Assembly (NCBI GenBank): GCA_902530685.1
Contig: CACAAZ010000007.1
Span: 1 to 53,236 of the forward strand
Direction: 5' to 3'
DNA length: 53,236 nucleotides
DNA from: an uncultured Alphaproteobacteria bacterium
GTDB taxonomy: Bacteria > Pseudomonadota > Alphaproteobacteria > HIMB59 > GCA-002718135
This document shows positions 8,427 to 16,741 of the stretch, piece after piece. How positions within the stretch are numbered: position 1 is the stretch's first letter; each line of letters begins with the position of its first letter. The notes below the pieces were generated by a model. It worked only from the letters and a program-made list of their open reading frames with translations. It had not been told where the DNA came from and did not search any database. The translations under genes were made by a program, and so were the position numbers.

Positions 8427-8947
8427 ATAAAATAGTAATTTTAACACCTTTAATTATACTTTTAGTAATATGTATTTTTTCACTAACTTATTTATTAAGT
8501 GGTAAAGATCCCAATAAACCACCAAGTGCACTCTTAAATAAAGATGTTCCTATTTTTGAAAGTAGTTCTTTATACAATTCTAAGGAAATAATTAGAACAA
8601 TAGACATAAAAAATAAAAAAACTTTGATTAATTTTTTTGCTTCCTGGTGTAGTCCTTGTAAAATAGAGCATCCACTTTTTTTTGAGATAAGTGAAAAATA
8701 CCCTGAATTATATTTGTTGGGGTTTAATCATAAAGATCCAACTTCACAGGCTAAAAAATATTTGGAGGACGATGGAAATCCATATGATTTTGTTGGTGTA
8801 GATGCTGATGGATTAATTGCTTTAGAATTTGGTGTATTTGGACTTCCAGAAACATATTTAATTAATGAGAATGGTAAGATAGTCTTTAAATTCATGGGTC
8901 CAATAACAACTGATGTTTTAAAAAATGAAATCGAGCCACTTCTTTAG
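8423..8947 (+). CDS. ccmG: Thiol:disulfide interchange protein CcmG/DsbE
   Basis: This membrane-anchored periplasmic thioredoxin reduces the CxxCH cysteines of apocytochrome c before heme attachment. An N-terminal anchor (KIVILTPLIILLVICIFSLTYLL) is followed by a thioredoxin fold with NFFASWCSPC (about residues 70-79) and the cis-proline region GLPETYLI. I start at the ATG at 8423 (174 residues), which overlaps the ccmF stop as ATGA. The upstream start in the ORF track would add 18 residues read out of frame from ccmF. Confidence 0.95.
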   Translation: MNKIVILTPLIILLVICIFSLTYLLSGKDPNKPPSALLNKDVPIFESSSLYNSKEIIRTIDIKNKKTLINFFASWCSPCKIEHPLFFEISEKYPELYLLGFNHKDPTSQAKKYLEDDGNPYDFVGVDADGLIALEFGVFGLPETYLINENGKIVFKFMGPITTDVLKNEIEPLL

Positions 8948-9311
8948 AATTTTACATATGACAATTTTAAGTTTTATGTTTGTTTCTTTCAAAATATATG
9001 CACTTGAGAATACTGATGAAAGAGTTAAAAACTTAACTCTAGAGTTACGATGTATGACTTGTCAGAACCAAAGTATTTATGACTCGGATGCTGAATTCTC
9101 AAATGATATCAAAAAAATAGTTAAACAAAAATTACTTGAAGGTAAAAGTGAGAGAGATATAAAGATATTTTTAGTTGACAGATATGGTGAATACATTCTT
9201 TTTAGACCACTAATGAATTATAATAATATTTTTCTTTGGAGTTTTCCTTTTATATTACTAATATTTGGCTTATTTTTTGTATTAATTAAGATCAAAACAA
9301 AAAAGGTTTGA
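8925..9311 (+). CDS. ccmH: Cytochrome c-type biogenesis protein CcmH
   Basis: CcmH holds apocytochrome c through a redox-active pair for the CcmF ligase. The sequence has a signal-type N-terminus, the motif LRCMTCQNQSI (about residues 40-50; LRCxxCQNQ in the family), the helical body ERDIKIFLVDRYGEYILFRP, and a C-terminal membrane helix. At 128 residues it is the short CcmH form without the TPR extension (CcmI), and no ccmI follows. The start at 8925 overlaps ccmG by 23 bases and gives a better charged signal peptide than the alternative ATG at 8958. Neither start has a clear ribosome site. Confidence 0.93.
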   Translation: MKSSHFFRILHMTILSFMFVSFKIYALENTDERVKNLTLELRCMTCQNQSIYDSDAEFSNDIKKIVKQKLLEGKSERDIKIFLVDRYGEYILFRPLMNYNNIFLWSFPFILLIFGLFFVLIKIKTKKV

Positions 9312-9387
9312 ACAATTTATTTTGTTTTTTTTTATTTAGCTTATATGGTTTCTTAATAATTTAGAAATACTTCTTCAAGGAGGAAAC

Positions 9388-10221
9388 GTGAAAAAATTTA
9401 TAATATATTTATTATCAGTTGGTGTTTTTGGAGCTGCTTCAATAGCAAATTCGCAGACAATAAGAATTGGTACAGAAGGTGCTTATCCGCCATGGAATAA
9501 TTTAAACTCTGCTGGTGAACTAGAAGGGGCAGAAATAGACTTTGGTAATGAAGCTTGTGAACGAATGGGTGTTACATGTGAATGGGTAACTCAAGATTGG
9601 GATGGTATAATTCCTGCCCTTCTTCAAGGAAAATATGACATTATAATTGCTGGGATGTCTATTACCGAAGAGAGAAAAGAAAAAGTTAATTTTACTACTG
9701 GATATATGACTGATGGTGCAAGATTTGCTGTTTTAAAAAATAGTGGTTTAGCAAATTTAAATATTGCTGGTATGGCTAAAGTTAATCTTAATAATGCAGG
9801 TGGAAAGGAACAGGCTGCAATAGGTCAGTTAATTGCTGCAATGGATGGTAAAACTGTCTGTGTTCAATCTTCAACAATTCACCAAAATTTCTTAGAGAAA
9901 CACATGTCCGGTGCAGTCGATGTTAAACTGTATCAAGCAGTTGACGATCATAATTTAGATTTAGCTGCTGGAAGATGTGATGCGGTTCTAGCTGATGTAG
10001 GATCAATTATTGATTTTATGGAATCCGATGGTGGTGTTGATGTTGCATTTACCGGTCCAACTTTTTCTGGTGGAGTCTTCGGTGATGGTGTTGGTGGAGC
10101 AGTTAGAAAAGAAGATACAGATATATTAGAGATGTGGAATGCCGCTATTGCAGAAATGTCTAAAGATGGAACTACTGCTGAAATAACTAAAGAGTGGTTT
10201 GGTAGAGATATCTCAATGTAA
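9388..10221 (+). CDS. Amino-acid ABC transporter substrate-binding protein (ArgT/HisJ-like)
   Basis: This is a periplasmic binding protein of the polar/basic amino-acid uptake family (SBP_bac_3). It starts at GTG (9388) behind a very strong ribosome site (AAGGAGG, 9378-9384). An N-terminal signal peptide ends near SIANSQ. Family hallmarks are IGTEGAYPPWN, GAEIDFGNEACERMG, DWDGIIPALLQGKYDIIIAGMSIT and RCDAVLADVG. An extra loop (about residues 128-150, LNIAGMAKVNLNNAGGKEQ) interrupts the usual path. No permease or ATPase gene is adjacent, so this is an orphan binding protein. The strong ribosome site and its own terminator fit high expression. The ligand (Arg/Lys/ornithine or another amino acid) cannot be fixed by eye. 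Confidence 0.88.
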   Translation: MKKFIIYLLSVGVFGAASIANSQTIRIGTEGAYPPWNNLNSAGELEGAEIDFGNEACERMGVTCEWVTQDWDGIIPALLQGKYDIIIAGMSITEERKEKVNFTTGYMTDGARFAVLKNSGLANLNIAGMAKVNLNNAGGKEQAAIGQLIAAMDGKTVCVQSSTIHQNFLEKHMSGAVDVKLYQAVDDHNLDLAAGRCDAVLADVGSIIDFMESDGGVDVAFTGPTFSGGVFGDGVGGAVRKEDTDILEMWNAAIAEMSKDGTTAEITKEWFGRDISM

Positions 10222-10240
10222 ATCAAATTTAATTTTAATA

Positions 10241-10269
10241 AAAGCGGTCTTAAAGACCGCTTTTTTTTT
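10241..10269 (+). terminator. Rho-independent terminator after the binding protein
   Basis: AAAGCGGTCT-TAA-AGACCGCTTT with a following T run forms a perfect 10-bp stem. It isolates the binding-protein gene from yggT. Confidence 0.92.
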
Positions 10270-10318
10270 GATTAAATTACAGCCATAATGCATAATAGAT
10301 ATTAAATAAAAAATTATA

Positions 10319-10600
10319 ATGAATTCACTTTTGTATTTAATTATTCAAATTATAAACTTATTTCAGTTTGTTCTTATAATTTATATAATTCTAACATGGC
10401 TAGTAAATTTTAATATAATTAATACTAGTAATCGATTTGTTTATAGTATCCTTGATGCGTTATACAGATTATGTGAACCAAGTTTAAATTTTGTAAGAAG
10501 GTATTTACCTACTTTTGGTGCAATAGATTTATCTCCAATAGTTGTTTATCTTGGTTTGTGGTTTATAAAAAGTTTATTAATAGAATACTGGCCAAGATAA
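10319..10600 (+). CDS. YggT family membrane protein
   Basis: This is a 93-residue inner-membrane protein with two hydrophobic segments (residues about 4-28 and 70-88). The family pattern is visible in the middle: LYRLCEPSLNFVRRYLPTFGAIDLSPIVV (normally dP.l.piRr.iP..ggiDlSPiv). YggT proteins have no firm enzymatic role and have been linked to osmotic stress and cell division. It is followed two bases later by folD, a linkage common in alphaproteobacteria. Confidence 0.88.
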   Translation: MNSLLYLIIQIINLFQFVLIIYIILTWLVNFNIINTSNRFVYSILDALYRLCEPSLNFVRRYLPTFGAIDLSPIVVYLGLWFIKSLLIEYWPR

Positions 10601-10602
10601 TT

Positions 10603-11478
10603 ATGCCGCATATATTAGATGGAAAAAAAATAGCACAAAATTTAAAAGATCAGTTAAAAATTGAAATTAAAAGTATAAAAATAAAATCTAATCGTGTACC
10701 TGGACTTGCAGTTATTCAAGTGGGAGACGTTGCTGCAAGTAGTGTGTATGTAAAAGCTAAAACAAAAGCAGCAAAAGAAGTAGGGATTGATGTAATTGAT
10801 CATCACTTAGAGGAATCCACAAATCAAAACGATTTGATCAATTTAATTAGTAAATTAAACAAAAATGATAATGTAAATGGTATTCTTGTCCAACTGCCTT
10901 TACCTAAAACTATAAATGAAGAAGTGGTCTTAAATAGTATAGCACATGAAAAAGATGCTGATGGGTTTCATCCATTAAATGTTGGGAAACTATCAATAAG
11001 CCCAAAAAATGATGAAAATCTAATGATACCATGCACTCCTTATGGTTGCCTGTTACTTCTAAGAGATCTTAATACTAATTTAGCTGGTAAAAATGCGGTT
11101 GTAATAGGAAGATCAAACATAGTTGGAAAGCCTATGGCACAATTATTATTAAAAGAGTCTTGTACTGTTACAACAGTTCATTCAAAAACTATAAATATTG
11201 AAAGTATTTGCAAAAAAGCTGATATTTTAATAGCAGCGATTGGTAAGCCTGAGTTTGTAAATAAGGATTGGGTTAAGGAAGGTGCTATTATTATCGATGT
11301 GGGTATAAATCGAATTAAAATAAATGAAGAAAAATCAAAATTAGTAGGTGATGTTTTATTTAGTGACGTAGAACATAAAGTAAGTGCAATTTCTCCTGTA
11401 CCCGGAGGAGTTGGTCCAATGACAATTGCGTGTCTACTAAGAAATACTCTTATAGCCTTTAAAAATAGTTTAAGTTAA
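10603..11478 (+). CDS. folD: Bifunctional methylenetetrahydrofolate dehydrogenase/cyclohydrolase FolD
   Basis: FolD oxidises 5,10-methylene-THF and hydrolyses the methenyl product, giving 10-formyl-THF for purine synthesis and formylation of initiator tRNA. The catalytic YVKAKTKAA (YxxxK) lies near residue 49, GILVQLPLP near residue 95, the Rossmann motif VIGRSNIVGKPMAQLL in the middle, and PGGVGPMTIACL near residue 267. I start at the ATG at 10603, giving MPHILDGKKIA and 291 residues, a standard FolD length. The ORF-track start lies inside yggT. Confidence 0.97.
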   Translation: MPHILDGKKIAQNLKDQLKIEIKSIKIKSNRVPGLAVIQVGDVAASSVYVKAKTKAAKEVGIDVIDHHLEESTNQNDLINLISKLNKNDNVNGILVQLPLPKTINEEVVLNSIAHEKDADGFHPLNVGKLSISPKNDENLMIPCTPYGCLLLLRDLNTNLAGKNAVVIGRSNIVGKPMAQLLLKESCTVTTVHSKTINIESICKKADILIAAIGKPEFVNKDWVKEGAIIIDVGINRIKINEEKSKLVGDVLFSDVEHKVSAISPVPGGVGPMTIACLLRNTLIAFKNSLS

Positions 11479-11507
11479 TATTATCTAATTGAAATTTTAT
11501 AGAATAA

Positions 11508-12704
11508 TCAATTATCAAATTTTTTGTTTTTCTTTAAACGAATAGAATTAATTTTTATAAACCCTTCGGCATCTTTTTGATTATAGTCTCCTTTTTCATC
11601 AAATGAGACTAACGTTGCATCATAAAGACTATTATTTGATCTTCTTCCAACAACAATTGTATTACCTTTAAAAATTTTAATCCTAACCTCTCCATTTACT
11701 TTAGTCTGAGTAGAATCAATTAATTTTTGTATTGCAATTCGCTCTGATGAAAACCATAAACCATTATAAATAATCTCTGAGTATTTTGGCATTAACTCAT
11801 CTTTTATATGCGATTCTCCTCTATCTAGGGTTATACTTTCAATAGCTCTATGTGCATGTAAGAGAATAGTGCCTCCTGGAGTTTCATAAATTCCTCTTGA
11901 TTTAATTCCAACAAATCTATTTTCGACTATGTCTATTCTACCAACACCATGTTTTCCAGCTATCTGATTTAACTGAGATAGTATTTCGTATCCTTTAAGT
12001 TTTTTTCCATTAATTTTAATTGGATCACCATTTTGATATTCAATATTAATAATTTCTGGCTGATCAGGGGAGTCTTTAATATCTTGAGTTCTAGTATACA
12101 CATAATCTGGGGCTTCAATCCATGGGTCTTCTAAAACCTTACCTTCTGATGAAGTATGCAATAAATTTGCATCAGTACTAAACGGTGGTTCACCGATACT
12201 ATCTTTTGATATTGGTATTTGATTCTTTTCTGCAAATTGAATTAAATCATTTCTAGATACAAAATCCCAATCTCTCCAAGGTGCAATTACTTTAATATTT
12301 GGGTCGTTTGCATAATAACCTAACTCAAATCTAACCTGATCATTGCCTTTACCAGTAGCACCATGAGCAACTGCATCTGCACCCACTTCCTTAGCTATTT
12401 CAATTTGTCTTTTTGCAATAAGTGGTCTTGCTATTGCTGTACCTAATAAATATGTACCTTCATAAAGAGTGTTGGCTCTAAACATAGGAAAAACATAATT
12501 CTTAACAAAATCTTCCTGAAGATCTTCAATAAAAATTTCATTAACTCCTAAATTTTTTGCTTTTGTCTCAACAGTTTTTAATTCGGCTCCTTGGCCAATA
12601 TCAGCTGTAAAAGTAACAACTGGACAATTATATTCATTTTGTAACCATTTTAAAATAACACTTGTATCTAGGCCACCTGAATAAGCTAAAACAATTTTTT
12701 TCAT
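11508..12704 (-). CDS. argG: Argininosuccinate synthase
   Basis: This enzyme joins citrulline and aspartate with ATP in arginine synthesis. The N-type ATP pyrophosphatase loop AYSGGLDTS is at the N-terminus. [13 protein letters not shown], the citrulline/aspartate-binding stretch, is near residue 115, and [21 protein letters not shown] comes later. At 398 residues it is full length (family about 400). I choose the ATG at 12702-12704, two codons inside the ORF-track TTG, because it gives the canonical [11 protein letters not shown]. The stop of the upstream IalB-like gene overlaps this ATG as TAATG, implying cotranscription. Confidence 0.98.
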   Translation of the reverse strand: MKKIVLAYSGGLDTSVILKWLQNEYNCPVVTFTADIGQGAELKTVETKAKNLGVNEIFIEDLQEDFVKNYVFPMFRANTLYEGTYLLGTAIARPLIAKRQIEIAKEVGADAVAHGATGKGNDQVRFELGYYANDPNIKVIAPWRDWDFVSRNDLIQFAEKNQIPISKDSIGEPPFSTDANLLHTSSEGKVLEDPWIEAPDYVYTRTQDIKDSPDQPEIINIEYQNGDPIKINGKKLKGYEILSQLNQIAGKHGVGRIDIVENRFVGIKSRGIYETPGGTILLHAHRAIESITLDRGESHIKDELMPKYSEIIYNGLWFSSERIAIQKLIDSTQTKVNGEVRIKIFKGNTIVVGRRSNNSLYDATLVSFDEKGDYNQKDAEGFIKINSIRLKKNKKFDN

Positions 12705-13174
12705 TAACAATCTGAAGTAAGTTTATTATATGCGGCTGTAAAACCATTTAAAGTATAGTTATCATTGGTAATAGTACCTCTAGAAGACTCCCCAGTTATT
12801 GTTAGCTCAAGTCCTTTTTTCATTGCAAAAATCACCCTGTTGTCATCATCAGTCCAACTTGCTGTAGGCATATTTTCATTAGTATAAAAATCATATTTTC
12901 CATTATCTATTTTTACAATAACATCAGAACCTATTTTGTAATTGTATCCTGCTTCTATTTGAATAACTGTTTCTGGGTTACCTATATTTTTATAAACCAA
13001 TATGTAGTATTCGCCTCTACTCTTATTTGAAGGCAAGTCACTTTTAGTAGCTAAACTGCCAATATAACAATACTCATCTGTTTTTACAAAACTCCATTTA
13101 CCTTTTTCTAGTGATTTTAATTGCGTAGAAAAAAATAGAAATAGTGAGAAAAAAAGTCCTAAAAATATTTTCAT
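12704..13174 (-). CDS. Secreted IalB-like (invasion-associated locus B family) protein
   Basis: This is a 156-residue exported protein with an N-terminal signal peptide (about residues 1-22). The body matches the alphaproteobacterial IalB family: W-F-V near the start, [59 protein letters not shown], and [12 protein letters not shown] at the end. Two cysteines (in YCYIG and the C-terminal SDC) could form a disulfide. IalB proteins are named from Bartonella but are widespread in free-living alphaproteobacteria, where their role is unknown, so no virulence role should be inferred. Its stop overlaps the argG start, and it is divergent from the ECF sigma gene. Confidence 0.8.
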   Translation of the reverse strand: MKIFLGLFFSLFLFFSTQLKSLEKGKWSFVKTDEYCYIGSLATKSDLPSNKSRGEYYILVYKNIGNPETVIQIEAGYNYKIGSDVIVKIDNGKYDFYTNENMPTASWTDDDNRVIFAMKKGLELTITGESSRGTITNDNYTLNGFTAAYNKLTSDC

Positions 13175-13247
13175 CTATTTTACCTTTTAGTATATCTTAT
13201 ACAATTAGTTAAGAGTCATTAAGTGAAGTATGCTAAATTAAATTAAA

Positions 13248-13781
13248 ATGAACAAATCAGAATTAACAAATATTATGATTAAAATTACAGAAGACCGCGA
13301 CGAAATGGCTTTCTCAGACTTATTTGATTTTATTGCACCTAAGATAAATACTTATTTTCTTCAGAATGGCCTAACATCAGATAATGCAGAAGAATTAACA
13401 CAAGAGGTGATGAGCGTAATATGGACGAAATCAGACAAATATGATGAGTCAAAGTCAGCAGTTTCAACATGGATCTATACAATTGCAAGAAATAAAAAGA
13501 TAGATTTTTACAGGAAAAACATGAAAATTAAAATAAATGAGGACGATATAAGAGAATTTATTTACGATGAAATACAGCAAAACACTTTAACACAAAATGA
13601 TATTAAAGATCAGGTTGATAAAATAAATGAGGAATTAGACATCAATCAAAAAAAAATAATCAAAATGAACTTTTTTGAGAGTAAAAGTCATAAAAAAATC
13701 GCTCAAGAGCTTGAAATTCCTTTAGGCACAGTTAAATCAAGAATAAGGCATATTTTAACAAAATTGCAGAGAATATTATGA
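13248..13781 (+). CDS. rpoE: ECF sigma factor, RpoE/ChrR type
   Basis: This is a 177-residue extracytoplasmic-function sigma factor. Region 2 spans about residues 20-90 (FDFIAPKINTYFLQNG, AEELTQEVMSVIWTK, STWIYTIARNKKIDFYRK). Region 4 spans about residues 125-175 with a helix-turn-helix (KIIKMNFFESKSHKKIAQELEIPLGTVKSRIRHILTKL). Region 3 is absent, as expected. The next gene is a ChrR-like anti-sigma factor overlapping by ATGA, the arrangement of the RpoE-ChrR singlet-oxygen response system of Rhodobacter. The role in photo-oxidative stress is inferred from that pairing. I see no TGATC-type auto-regulated promoter in the 73 bases upstream. Confidence 0.9.
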   Translation: MNKSELTNIMIKITEDRDEMAFSDLFDFIAPKINTYFLQNGLTSDNAEELTQEVMSVIWTKSDKYDESKSAVSTWIYTIARNKKIDFYRKNMKIKINEDDIREFIYDEIQQNTLTQNDIKDQVDKINEELDINQKKIIKMNFFESKSHKKIAQELEIPLGTVKSRIRHILTKLQRIL

Positions 13782-14407
13782 ACGGAACCTTGGTAAAAAA
13801 TGAATTAATACTCGAATTTGCATCTGGGAAATTGAATGCATCCAAATCAATTTTTGCTGCGACTTATCTCTTCTTAAACTCAAAAGCGGCAAATATAAGT
13901 TCTGCATTTGAAAACCTCCACGGGGATTCACTATTGGAAAATAAGGACACACCTACCTCAAATCTAAAGTTTTCGGATTGTTTATCAAGTAAGGTGGTAT
14001 CAAGAAAAATAGATAAAAGTCAATTTGGTCCTCTGTCTAGAGTTGTAGGTTCATTAGATAATATCGAATGGAAGCAAATTTATAAGGGTTTCAAAGAATT
14101 TTCAACCAAAATTGGTGATAAAGACGAACTTAAACTAATCAAAATGGATCCTGGAACTTCTGTACCTTTACATTCACATGGAGGTAGAGAATACATTTTA
14201 GTATTGGATGGCAGTTTCTGCGATGAACATGGCAAGTATACCAAAGGAGATATTCAAATTAATGATCAAAAAATAAAACATACACCCATCGCTAGTGAGA
14301 AAGAAGGTTGTCTCTGTTTAACAATAACTGAAAAAGAAGTAATTTTCTTTGGTAGTTTCGGTTCATTCCTCAATTTATTTACTTTTATTCGCTCTTTTTT
14401 TAAGTAA
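13778..14407 (+). CDS. chrR: ChrR-like cupin anti-sigma factor lacking the N-terminal zinc ligands
   Basis: ChrR proteins bind and silence their ECF sigma factor through an N-terminal zinc domain and carry a C-terminal cupin needed for the singlet-oxygen signal. Here the N-terminus aligns by pattern (ELILEFASGKLNASKSIFAATYLFLNSKAAN), but the usual ATHLxxCxxC ligands read ATYLFLNSKAA: His to Tyr and both Cys lost. The cupin (about residues 105-190) keeps GTSVPLHSHGGREYILVLDGSF and a late histidine (KIKHTPIA), so its metal site looks intact. It overlaps the sigma gene by four bases. The divergence points to zinc-independent sigma binding, which is inference. Confidence 0.82.
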   Translation: MNGTLVKNELILEFASGKLNASKSIFAATYLFLNSKAANISSAFENLHGDSLLENKDTPTSNLKFSDCLSSKVVSRKIDKSQFGPLSRVVGSLDNIEWKQIYKGFKEFSTKIGDKDELKLIKMDPGTSVPLHSHGGREYILVLDGSFCDEHGKYTKGDIQINDQKIKHTPIASEKEGCLCLTITEKEVIFFGSFGSFLNLFTFIRSFFK

Positions 14408-14436
14408 TTATTAAATACTTATTCTATATTGGGTGA

Positions 14437-15429
14437 GTGCATAAAGTAAAAGCTACATTCTACAGATCAAAGATAGCAGAAAGCAGTCATCTTGTTAAAA
14501 TCTTAATAACAAAATCCAACGGTAGAGTTTTATTTAGTACTGGCAATAATAAGGATCTAATTTACCCAAGGTCTTCAGTTAAAGTTTTTCAAGCAATTCC
14601 ATTTGTTGAATCAGGTGCAATAAATGACTACAAGCTAAACTCGAAAATAATTAGTTTGGCATGTTCATCACATAGAGGCGAAAAGATTCATATAAATGAA
14701 TTAAAAAAATGGATTAAGAAAATTAACATTAAAAATAGTGATTTAAAATGTGGTTTCCATTATCCACTTAATGAGAAAGCAAAACAAATGATGTTGCGCT
14801 CCAATACAAAAATTAATCAAATTTACAATAACTGTGCTGGTAAGCATTTAGCGATGATTTCAAGCTGTTTAGTAAAAAACTATAGTACTAATAATTATTT
14901 AGATTTTAATCATCCTCATCAACAAAAAATTAGAAATGTATTTGAAAATTTTTCAAATACAAAAATTTTGAAAAAAAATTATGGCATTGACGGATGTAGT
15001 GCCCCCCAATATGCATTTAAAATAAGTGCGCTTTCAAATATGCTTAATAATTTATTAAATAAGTATAATAATAATATTCAGTATTCAAAGGAGATAAAAA
15101 AATTAGTTGATTCAATATTAGCATATCCCAAATATATTGGAGGTACTGATAGTTTAGACTCTAACATAATGTCCGTAGCAAATAAAAAAATATTTTGTAA
15201 AGGTGGTGCAGAGGGAGTCTTTCTTTTTGCAAGTCTCTCTAAAAATATTACAGGAGTAATTAAGGTTGCAGATGGTAATGAAAGGGCAATACCGATAATA
15301 ATGTACAATCTAATAAAGAAATTTAGTTTATTATCAAATAGAGAACTAAATAAATTAGAAAAATTTTGTAACTTTAAAATAATTAATCATGCAAAAATTA
15401 AAGTGGGTAGTGTTTCAGCTAAATTATAG
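14437..15429 (+). CDS. Asparaginase II family protein
   Basis: This is the Asparaginase_II family (Rhizobium etli AnsA type, unrelated to E. coli AnsB), expected to hydrolyse L-asparagine to aspartate and ammonia. Family features are the N-terminal ESSHLVKILITKSNGRVLFSTGN, the serine-rich YPRSSVKVFQAIPFVESGA, LACSSHRGEKIHI, and NNCAGKHLAMI. GIDGCSAPQYAFKISAL follows, then KGGAEGVFLFA near the end. Length 330 is normal. It starts at GTG (14437) with a poor ribosome site. Its 3' end overlaps the convergent DUF3429 gene by 11 bases. Confidence 0.85.
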   Translation: MHKVKATFYRSKIAESSHLVKILITKSNGRVLFSTGNNKDLIYPRSSVKVFQAIPFVESGAINDYKLNSKIISLACSSHRGEKIHINELKKWIKKINIKNSDLKCGFHYPLNEKAKQMMLRSNTKINQIYNNCAGKHLAMISSCLVKNYSTNNYLDFNHPHQQKIRNVFENFSNTKILKKNYGIDGCSAPQYAFKISALSNMLNNLLNKYNNNIQYSKEIKKLVDSILAYPKYIGGTDSLDSNIMSVANKKIFCKGGAEGVFLFASLSKNITGVIKVADGNERAIPIIMYNLIKKFSLLSNRELNKLEKFCNFKIINHAKIKVGSVSAKL

Positions 15430-15853
15430 CTATTTGCAACAAAGTAAAAACTATAAAAATAGTTAGTGGCAATCTTACATAATAAAATGCAGTTTTAACT
15501 TTTAACTTAGAATATATGAAATAATAATCTAATATTAATTGTAAAAATAAAAATAAAGATAAAAAAATTATTAAATATTTAGAGTTAATATTAGCTAGAT
15601 TTAAAAGTACAATTACCACAGAAAACATACTCGGTAAAAAACCATAAATTACAATTTTTATATCAATGTTACTATTCAAATTCCAATTAGTCGAACCGAT
15701 AAACACAATTATTATAATTGTATAATAAATTGTAAAATTGACTGAAAAGTGATCATCAATTATAAAAAAATAATATTTATTAGTTAAGATTATAATAAAA
15801 GGAATTAATCCAAGATAAGAAAAAATATATTGAAAATTAGTTTTTTGAAACAT
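15419..15853 (-). CDS. DUF3429 family membrane protein
   Basis: This is a 144-residue protein with about five hydrophobic helices. The order of elements fits DUF3429: an N-terminal YLGLIPFIIIL, a central FIGSTNWNLN (normally GAxHWG), FLPSMFSVVIVLL (normally PSLxAW), and a C-terminal FYYVRLPLTIFIVF (normally W.LR..LT). Function is unknown, and its mitochondrial relatives are equally uncharacterised. It lies 6 bases from the divergent fructosamine-kinase gene, so the two share a very short promoter region. It overlaps the asparaginase gene tail to tail. Confidence 0.65.
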   Translation of the reverse strand: MFQKTNFQYIFSYLGLIPFIIILTNKYYFFIIDDHFSVNFTIYYTIIIIVFIGSTNWNLNSNIDIKIVIYGFLPSMFSVVIVLLNLANINSKYLIIFLSLFLFLQLILDYYFIYSKLKVKTAFYYVRLPLTIFIVFTLLQIAII

Positions 15854-15859
15854 CTATAA

Positions 15860-16735
15860 ATGGTTAATAACAAGAGTATTAGGGATATTGAAGAATTAAT
15901 AGGTAAGAAAATTTTGCAAAAGAAGTTATTATCAGATTCATTTAATATAAATTGTATTAAATTTTCAACAAATGACAACAAAATTTATATTGCAAAATTT
16001 TATAATAGAAAAATTAATGGATTTAATGCTATCAAATCGGAAATAGCAAATTTAAAATTTCTAAAAAAATTGAAATTAAATTATTTTCCAAAAGTAAACT
16101 CAAATAGTAATGATCATTATTTAATAATGTCGTATATTGATAATGAGCCTTTACAAGCAGATGGTATTTCACAATCCTTTTTAAATGCACTAACAAATAT
16201 TCATAAAAATAAAAATAATTTTTATGGGTTTGCTTTTGATACACAGCACGGTGGATTAAAACAACAAAACAAAAAAAGTGATAACTGGATTAATTTTTAT
16301 GCTAATTATAGGCTCAGATATATTTATGAAATTATTAATAAATTTAACAAGATGGATGACTCAATTAATAAAAGAATTGAGTTACTATTAAAAAATTTAA
16401 ATAACTATATACCCAGAAATCCAAGCTCAAACTTATTACATGGAGATTTATGGGAGGGAAATATATTGTTTAAAAATAATCACTTAGTTGGCCTTATTGA
16501 TCCGGGATCTTTCTATGGTCATAATGAGCTAGAGCTTGCATATTTAAGATGGTTTAACCCTAGTTTCTTAGGAAATAATTTTCTAGAGAGATACAATGAA
16601 ATAATAGAGATTGATAAAAAATATCTTGATTATGAACCTGTCTATCAGCTTTATTATTCTTTGCTAAACGTTTATTTGTGGGATAGGAGTTATATTCATA
16701 ACGTCGAGAAATTATTAAAGAAAATCAAGGTCTAG
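15860..16735 (+). CDS. Fructosamine kinase family protein
   Basis: The fold is aminoglycoside-phosphotransferase-like. Fructosamine-3-kinase relatives phosphorylate ketosamine sugars on glycated proteins or amines, starting their deglycation. The catalytic loop is LLHGDLWEGNILF (about residues 190-202), followed by the metal-binding GLIDPGSFYGHNELELAYLRWF. The N-lobe has KFYNRKINGFNAIKSEIANLKFLKKL. Length 291 is as expected for bacterial members. The ATG is 6 bases from the divergent DUF3429 start. The true substrate cannot be told from sequence. Confidence 0.88.
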   Translation: MVNNKSIRDIEELIGKKILQKKLLSDSFNINCIKFSTNDNKIYIAKFYNRKINGFNAIKSEIANLKFLKKLKLNYFPKVNSNSNDHYLIMSYIDNEPLQADGISQSFLNALTNIHKNKNNFYGFAFDTQHGGLKQQNKKSDNWINFYANYRLRYIYEIINKFNKMDDSINKRIELLLKNLNNYIPRNPSSNLLHGDLWEGNILFKNNHLVGLIDPGSFYGHNELELAYLRWFNPSFLGNNFLERYNEIIEIDKKYLDYEPVYQLYYSLLNVYLWDRSYIHNVEKLLKKIKV

Positions 16736-16741
16736 TATCTT

